The notes beneath the pieces are model-generated. The model was not told the origin of the DNA. It searched no databases and was given only the letters and a program-made list of their open reading frames with translations. Of a stretch of DNA of 19,184 nt, positions 14,331-19,184 are shown piece after piece. Each line of letters starts with the position of its first letter. Positions within the stretch are counted from its first letter, which is position 1. The position numbers were made by a program, and so were the translations under genes. Source of the stretch: CAWUIO01 sp963922455 (GTDB lineage: Bacteria; Bacteroidota; Bacteroidia; Cytophagales; Microscillaceae); contig CAWUIO010000119.1 of assembly GCA_963922455.1 (NCBI GenBank), forward strand, positions 1-19,184, in the 5' to 3' direction.

Positions 14331-14461
14331 GGGGCTGCCCCCGGCGATTGATCTTTGGGTACTTATAAGTAAATAAGGAGCGCCGGGGTCGGGCTTTCAC
14401 TACTCGCTGGCCCCCGCACAAACCAACAGCGAGCTCAAACATGCCGTTCTATCCCTCAGCC
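14331..14461 (-). repeat. Dispersed structured intergenic repeat, copy D (full, 131 bp), between gldA and gldF
   Basis: Reverse-oriented copy. On the plus strand it runs from GGGGCTGCCCCCGGCG to CGTTCTATCCCTCAGCC. Outer stem CCCCGGCG/CGCCGGGG encloses a 34-nt loop (14347-14380) containing the palindrome ACTTATAAGT; hairpin 1 is a perfect 7-bp CTCGCTG/CAGCGAG. It carries the variant GATAGAACGG instead of GATAGAGCGG, shared with fragment E. Its GCAGCCCC end lies 5 bp before the gldF ATG. Confidence 0.9.
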
Positions 14462-14516
14462 TTGCTTATTTTACTACTTTAAACGAGCAAATTAAATAGA
14501 AATTGGGTAATTCATA

Positions 14517-15443
14517 TTAGGTATCACCCGCTTCTGCGGTTAACTGTTGAAAAATACTTTCTAAGGAGTTCTCTTCTTTTTGCATTCCCAACATATTCCA
14601 GTTTTGCTCCCGGATCAACTGAAATATTTCTTCCCGCAGATCTTGCTTGGATTCTCCGCTAACCCGGTACGTGCCCTTTTTAAGCTGGCTAACCTTTTGA
14701 ATGGCCGGATGCCCTGTTAAAACATCCACCGGGATGTCGGCACTAAATTCCAAAATCAAGACTTGGCTTTGCCCACTGCCGGCTTGTAACTCTTTTACAG
14801 ATCGGTCGGCTACTATTTTACCTAGGTTAATGATGATGGCCCGGTCACAAATTGCTTGCACTTCCTGCATGATATGCGTAGAAAAAAGCACCGTTTTTTC
14901 TTGGCCTACGTCTTTGATTACCTGCCGGATCTCCACAATCTGATTGGGGTCTAAGCCCGTAGTGGGTTCATCTAAGATCAAGACTGGCGGGTTATGAATC
15001 AAAGCCTGAGCGAGTCCTACCCGCTGCCGATATCCTTTGGATAGGGCCGCTATTTTCTTTGTTTGCTCTCGTTCTAGCCCACAGAGCCCAATCATGTGGG
15101 CCACTCGTTTTTTCCGTTCCCGGGCCGGGATTTGGTGCAGCTCCGCAATAAAGTTTAAATATTCGCGCACAAACATATCCAAGTAAAGGGGGTTATGCTC
15201 TGGGAGGTAGCCAATATTGTGTCGTACTTCCTTAGGATTTGCCCCCACTTCCTGTCCTTGTACCCAAACCTGCCCAGATGTGGCCCGGATATAGGACGTG
15301 ATAATTTTCATGGTAGTTGATTTACCAGCCCCATTGGGGCCCAAAAAGCCTACAACCTCCCCACTAGACACTTCAAAATTTATCGTATCAAGGGCTTTTT
15401 GTTTCCCATAGACTTTACTGAGTTCTGAAACGCGTATGGACAT
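14517..15443 (-). CDS. gldA: GldA, ABC transporter ATP-binding protein
   Basis: 308 residues from the ATG at 15441-15443. A complete nucleotide-binding domain: Walker A GPNGAGKST (35-43), signature LSKGYRQR (134-141) in place of canonical LSGGQ, Walker B VLILDEP (154-160), and switch His190 in FSTHIMQE. The C-terminal ~90 residues form the regulatory extension seen in GldA-type and related drug-export ATPases. It powers the permease GldF. The two genes are 191 bp apart, and repeat copy D fills most of that gap. The region upstream (158 bp to the divergent trehalose gene) must contain its promoter, but I see no clean TAnnTTTG there. Confidence 0.93.
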   Translation of the reverse strand: MSIRVSELSKVYGKQKALDTINFEVSSGEVVGFLGPNGAGKSTTMKIITSYIRATSGQVWVQGQEVGANPKEVRHNIGYLPEHNPLYLDMFVREYLNFIAELHQIPARERKKRVAHMIGLCGLEREQTKKIAALSKGYRQRVGLAQALIHNPPVLILDEPTTGLDPNQIVEIRQVIKDVGQEKTVLFSTHIMQEVQAICDRAIIINLGKIVADRSVKELQAGSGQSQVLILEFSADIPVDVLTGHPAIQKVSQLKKGTYRVSGESKQDLREEIFQLIREQNWNMLGMQKEENSLESIFQQLTAEAGDT

Positions 15444-15601
15444 ATACCAGGATTTTTCGCGGATGAATTAGGATCAATCTTAAATTTATAATTAATTTAC
15501 AAGAGTCCACTCGGGATATCTTATTTTCCACCTACTATGGACTAGAATTTAACGCCCTTTTCCGATTTTGAGTATCTTAAACCAAGTCATTCACTGAGCT
15601 C

Positions 15602-17791
15602 ATGGCAAAAACCATCATTGTTTCTAACCGACTCCCTGTCAATATTCAAAAAGAAGGCGACACCTTACATTATAAACCTAGTGTAGGAGGACTAGCCACC
15701 GGACTCGGTTCCATTTACAAAGAAGGGGATAATATTTGGATTGGTTGGCCCGGACTATTTACAGAAGATACCCAAGAGCAAGAGATTATTGCCCGGGAAC
15801 TTATGAAAGAAAGTCTCCGGCCAATATATCTTACTGAGCAAGAGATAAAAGAATTTTACGAGGGTTTTAGCAATGCTACGCTTTGGCCTATGTTCCACTA
15901 CTTCCCTCAATATGCGGTATATGAAGATCATTATTGGCAAGCTTACCAAAAGGTAAATCAAAAATTTGCGGATGGCATACTTAAATATGCCGAACCTGGA
16001 GATACTATTTGGATTCACGATTATCAGCTCCTCCTCCTTCCGGGCATGATCCGGGAAAAATTGCCTGAGAGCAGTATAGGTTTTTTCCAGCATATCCCCT
16101 TTCCTTCCTACGAAATCTTCCGTTGCATCCCCTGGCGGAGGGAGTTGCTTTTGGGTATGTTGGGGTCTGACTTGATTGGTTTTCATACCTATGATGATAT
16201 GCGTCATTTCCTTAGCTCGGTCAACAGACTAGCGGGAATTGGCTATAGCCACGGGCAAGTAGAAGTAGGTACCCGTATTGTTGAGGTAGATGCCTTCCCG
16301 ATGGGGATTGACTACGAAAAGTACGAAAAACAAGCCATTTTCCCCGAAACCATCAACCGGGAGGTGCGGTATCGGCAGTCTATCGGGAACCAAAAGATGA
16401 TGCTTTCCATAGACCGTCTCGACTATTCCAAGGGAATTCCGCAAAGATTGCGTGCCTTTGAGCTCTTTTTTGAGCGTTATCCTGAATATAAGGAGCAAGT
16501 TTCTTTATTTCTGATCGTAGTTCCTTCCCGGGATAAGGTAGACCAGTACCGAAACCTAAAAATAGAAATTGATGAGCTGGTAGGAAGAATTAATGGGAAA
16601 TATAGCCGGCTTTCTTGGACCCCTGTACATTACTTCTACCGTTCCTTTCCTATTGAATCCCTCTCGGCATTTTACCGCATGGCCCACGTGGCCTTGATTA
16701 CCCCCCTTCGGGACGGGATGAACCTCGTCTGTAAAGAATACATTGCTAGTAAGCTTGACAAACGGGGGGTTTTAATCCTCAGTGAGATGGCTGGGGCAGC
16801 CAAGGAGCTCTCGGATGCTATTCTCATTAACCCCAATGATATTGATGAATTGGTTGAAGCCTTTCATCAGGCCTTGAGCATGCCCGAAGAAGAGCAAATA
16901 AAACATATGGCGATCATGCAAAGCTCTTTGCGCCGCTATAATATCCATCACTGGGTCGATTTGTTTGTAAGCCGCTTAGAAGATATTAAGAAAAAACAAA
17001 CGGACCGCCAAGCCAAAAAACTAGAGTCTTCCAGCGTGACCAAGATTCTTAAAGATTATAGCCAAGCCAAGAAACGTATGATCTTTTTGGATTATGACGG
17101 TACCTTGGTACCTTTCTTTGACGATCCCCTGGATGCTAAACCCGATCAGGAACTCTTAGAAATCATCCAAAGCTTAGCCGATGACCCCAAAAACCGGGTT
17201 ATTTTGATTAGTGGAAGAGATAAAAATGTTTTGGGAGGATGGTTAGGGCACCTGCCCATTGATATGATCTGCGAACACGGCATCTGGTTAAGAGAACAAG
17301 GCAAAGATTGGCAAGTCATCAAAAAAATGAGTGACGATTGGAAGAAAGAAATTCATCCCGTATTGGACTTGTATGTAAACCGAACACCTGGTTCGTTTAT
17401 TGAGGAAAAAAACTACTCTTTGGTGTGGCATTATCGGAAGGTAGAAACGGGGCTAGGAGAATTGCGTACCCGTGAACTTAGTAGCCACGTAAAATATTTG
17501 ACGAATAATATGCCTCTCCAAGTACTAGAAGGAGACCGAGTCGTGGAAATCAAGGATGTGGACGTCAATAAGGGCAAAGCGGCGGCCCGTTGGTTGGACA
17601 CCTTCGAGCACGATTTTGTATTTGCCATTGGGGATGACCGTACTGATGAGGATACATTTCGGGCCACCCCCGAAGGATCTTATACCGTAAAAGTGGGCAG
17701 CGAAATTACCGATGCCCGCTTTTATGTAGAAGACCATAAAGCGACCCGTAAACTCCTGAAGAAGTTTATAGAAAAATCAAAAGAAGCTTAA
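15602..17791 (+). CDS. Bifunctional trehalose-6-phosphate synthase/phosphatase
   Basis: 729 residues, an OtsA-like GT20 domain fused to an OtsB-like HAD phosphatase. It makes trehalose from UDP-glucose (or another NDP-glucose) and glucose-6-phosphate through trehalose-6-phosphate. The synthase part opens with SNRLPVNI and PSVGGLATGL (8-35), and carries IWIHDYQLLLLPGMIR, FFQHIPFPSYE, SIDRLDYSKGI and TPLRDGMNLVCKEYIA. The phosphatase starts near residue 490 with MIFLDYDGT (493-501; nucleophile Asp497 and Asp499), then VILISGRD, and GDDRTDED (677-684) with the metal-binding Asp residues. All key residues I can check are present, so both activities are likely intact. It is transcribed divergently from gldA. 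Its stop overlaps that of the convergent glycosyltransferase gene, leaving no room for a terminator. Confidence 0.96.
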   Translation: MAKTIIVSNRLPVNIQKEGDTLHYKPSVGGLATGLGSIYKEGDNIWIGWPGLFTEDTQEQEIIARELMKESLRPIYLTEQEIKEFYEGFSNATLWPMFHYFPQYAVYEDHYWQAYQKVNQKFADGILKYAEPGDTIWIHDYQLLLLPGMIREKLPESSIGFFQHIPFPSYEIFRCIPWRRELLLGMLGSDLIGFHTYDDMRHFLSSVNRLAGIGYSHGQVEVGTRIVEVDAFPMGIDYEKYEKQAIFPETINREVRYRQSIGNQKMMLSIDRLDYSKGIPQRLRAFELFFERYPEYKEQVSLFLIVVPSRDKVDQYRNLKIEIDELVGRINGKYSRLSWTPVHYFYRSFPIESLSAFYRMAHVALITPLRDGMNLVCKEYIASKLDKRGVLILSEMAGAAKELSDAILINPNDIDELVEAFHQALSMPEEEQIKHMAIMQSSLRRYNIHHWVDLFVSRLEDIKKKQTDRQAKKLESSSVTKILKDYSQAKKRMIFLDYDGTLVPFFDDPLDAKPDQELLEIIQSLADDPKNRVILISGRDKNVLGGWLGHLPIDMICEHGIWLREQGKDWQVIKKMSDDWKKEIHPVLDLYVNRTPGSFIEEKNYSLVWHYRKVETGLGELRTRELSSHVKYLTNNMPLQVLEGDRVVEIKDVDVNKGKAAARWLDTFEHDFVFAIGDDRTDEDTFRATPEGSYTVKVGSEITDARFYVEDHKATRKLLKKFIEKSKEA

Positions 17792-19059
17792 AACGCTTCC
17801 CCTCGGTCTAAGCGCCGATACAAGGCTAACAAATCCGGGACATGGCTAGTCGGGCTAGTCCATGTCCCTATTTTTTTGGCCAAGGCTTGGGCTGCCTCTC
17901 CAACTTCCCACTCAGGCAAGTCATGATCTCGCACATAATGCATCCATTTTAAGACTTTGAAGCCGTCCATCCACTGAAAAAAATGCTTAAGAAAGGTTTC
18001 TGGTTGACGAGACTTTTGGCGTAAAGCCAAGGTCTGGCTAAGAAAATTGTGCTGTACTAAAAAAGAACGAAGGCTTTCGGGATAAGTCTCCAAGTTAGCG
18101 GAAAGTGTTTCCTCTGGCATATTAAAAAAGCTAGGAACTTGTTCAAAGAAACCTTTTAGTATCTCAAAGCTCTTCGGGTCATAGACTTGTAGGGGGCTAT
18201 TATCTCGCGCTATAAAGTTTTGCTGAGCTCTACCGGTGCCAAAAGGCACCCTCTGGGAGATTCGGGCCGAAGGATAAACGGTCGTGCTGATTAAATCTTC
18301 ATGTTTGCCCAAAGGGGCCACTTTGTGTAAGAAATAAAAATCTTCCCCAGCCTTGCGGCGGTTCATGCCCCCACTACGGGCATAAATACTGGCCCGGACT
18401 GCCATACTTGAGCCAACCGTATGAAAAGCGTGGGGAAAGCCTGCAAATCTTAGCCCTTGAACATAGTACCTCAAGTATAATTCATATTGGAGGATACCTT
18501 GATGTAGCGCTTCCGTTTGATCCATTTGGTGCTCAAAATAGATAGACAAGGAATTGACATCTCTTTGAAAAGCCTTTTCTAATTCTACCAGGTAGTGGGA
18601 GGCTACAAGGCAATCGGCATCTAAAGCAACAATACCTCCATCCCGATTGAGGCTAGCCCAACGATGAAGGGCCTCATCCATGGCAATTTTCCGGGCCAGG
18701 CCGACCCCCGCGTACTTGTGAGGGAGGTCTCTTGCCCAAAGCGCATAAAAGCGGAGGTGTGGGGCTTTTTGAGAGCGGTTCCAACTTTGAAAGGCTTGGG
18801 CCGCTTGCTCTTGGTAGGCTTTATCTTGAGGAGAGGCTTGTATGCCATAATTAAAAATGACTAGTACTTCTACGCTTCCCTTAGGCGTTTCACATGCTAT
18901 AAGCGATTCCAAGGTATGGAGTAGCTTTGGCTCGCAGTAGCTAGGTATGGCCAAGATGAGTTGGGTATCAGGCGGAGGTGGGCTGTCTATTTGGGGGGGC
19001 GTAAAAGCAAAACGCGTATAATAAAAGTCCCGTAACTGGGTAATGTTTTTAAACTTCAT
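17788..19059 (-). CDS. Family 2 glycosyltransferase-like protein
   Basis: 423 residues from the ATG at 19057-19059. A GT-A fold with QLILAIPSYCEP near the start (33-44), the metal-binding GGIVALDADC (141-150; Asp147 and Asp149), and AGEDFYFLHK (237-246), the usual ED acceptor-side motif. HTVGSSMAVRASIYARSGGM fits the sugar-binding loop of GT2 enzymes. No membrane helices, so it is soluble or peripheral. The C-terminal ~170 residues are helical and not recognised. Donor and acceptor are unknown. The Asp-x-Asp and GED motifs suggest an active enzyme. It is convergent with the trehalose gene, with a 3-bp stop overlap at 17788-17791. Confidence 0.85.
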   Translation of the reverse strand: MKFKNITQLRDFYYTRFAFTPPQIDSPPPPDTQLILAIPSYCEPKLLHTLESLIACETPKGSVEVLVIFNYGIQASPQDKAYQEQAAQAFQSWNRSQKAPHLRFYALWARDLPHKYAGVGLARKIAMDEALHRWASLNRDGGIVALDADCLVASHYLVELEKAFQRDVNSLSIYFEHQMDQTEALHQGILQYELYLRYYVQGLRFAGFPHAFHTVGSSMAVRASIYARSGGMNRRKAGEDFYFLHKVAPLGKHEDLISTTVYPSARISQRVPFGTGRAQQNFIARDNSPLQVYDPKSFEILKGFFEQVPSFFNMPEETLSANLETYPESLRSFLVQHNFLSQTLALRQKSRQPETFLKHFFQWMDGFKVLKWMHYVRDHDLPEWEVGEAAQALAKKIGTWTSPTSHVPDLLALYRRLDRGEAF

Positions 19060-19114
19060 GTCATCAGAAGCGGCAAATACAGAAATACCTCAAAAACTAA
19101 AACTACCTCTTCCT

Positions 19115-19142
19115 GGCTGAGGGATAGAACGGCATGTTTGAG
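19115..19142 (+). repeat. Dispersed structured intergenic repeat, fragment E (5' end only)
   Basis: 28 bp matching the first part of the element (GGCTGAGGGATAGAACGGC, then ATGTTTGAG), with the same GAACGG variant as copy D. The sequence after it does not continue into hairpin 1, so the copy is truncated. It lies 55 bp upstream of the minus-strand glycosyltransferase start. Confidence 0.85.
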
Positions 19143-19184
19143 CCTATTGATTACCCACATCTTTTTTGTAAATATGGGAATGAA

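Noticed and set aside
14326..14442. N-terminal 39-codon extension of gldF
   Set aside because: The extension is repeat copy D translated by chance; the family length and the ATG at 14325 fit GldF.
3253..14461. CRISPR array made of the repeated element
   Set aside because: The copies are kilobases apart, in both orientations, about 130 bp long and separated by genes; there are no cas genes.

Overview
This window looks like a chromosomal segment of a member of the Bacteroidota, probably one of the gliding or cytophaga/saprospira-like lineages. The evidence is a gldA-gldF pair, matches to the Bacteroidota promoter motif TAnnTTTG directly in front of glyS and eboA, few Shine-Dalgarno sites, and a single-chain (dimeric-type) glycyl-tRNA synthetase. 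The exact family cannot be fixed by eye.

Layout. 60-1114 (minus): an AT-rich accessory patch with a 230-aa orphan protein resembling a polymorphic-toxin tip, followed after 5 bp by a 118-aa protein that could be its immunity partner. This patch lies at the 3' end of a tRNA-Val(UAC) gene (1395-1469), which has its own terminator. 1535-3040 (minus): glyS. 3383-5209 (minus): a membrane-anchored Ser/Thr-kinase-like protein with C-terminal WG repeats. 5511-6262 (plus): a small secreted protein and a TMEM220-family membrane protein. 6449-13503 (minus): a complete eboA-B-C-D-E-F cluster in canonical order. 13588-15443 (minus): gldA and gldF, an ABC exporter pair. 15602-17791 (plus): a bifunctional trehalose-6-phosphate synthase/phosphatase. 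17788-19059 (minus): a family 2 glycosyltransferase whose stop codon overlaps that of the trehalose gene.

The ebo cluster is the metabolic centre. It combines a TatD-like hydrolase, a UbiA-like membrane prenyltransferase, a dehydroquinate-synthase-like enzyme, a TIM-barrel isomerase-like protein and an alkaline-phosphatase-superfamily protein. In other bacteria this cluster is tied to export or maturation of secondary metabolites (scytonemin monomer in Nostoc, nematode-repelling activity in Pseudomonas), but its product is unknown. Here it is not a compact operon: a strong terminator lies between eboD and eboE, a structured repeat lies between eboB and eboC, and eboA has its own candidate promoter.

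The most unusual non-coding signal is a dispersed intergenic element with four full copies (130-131 bp) and one 28-bp fragment. Each full copy has invariant flanks, two nested hairpins and a loop of 33-34 nt. That loop has nearly constant length but unrelated sequence from copy to copy. In all four copies one specific end lies 0-5 bp from a start or stop codon.
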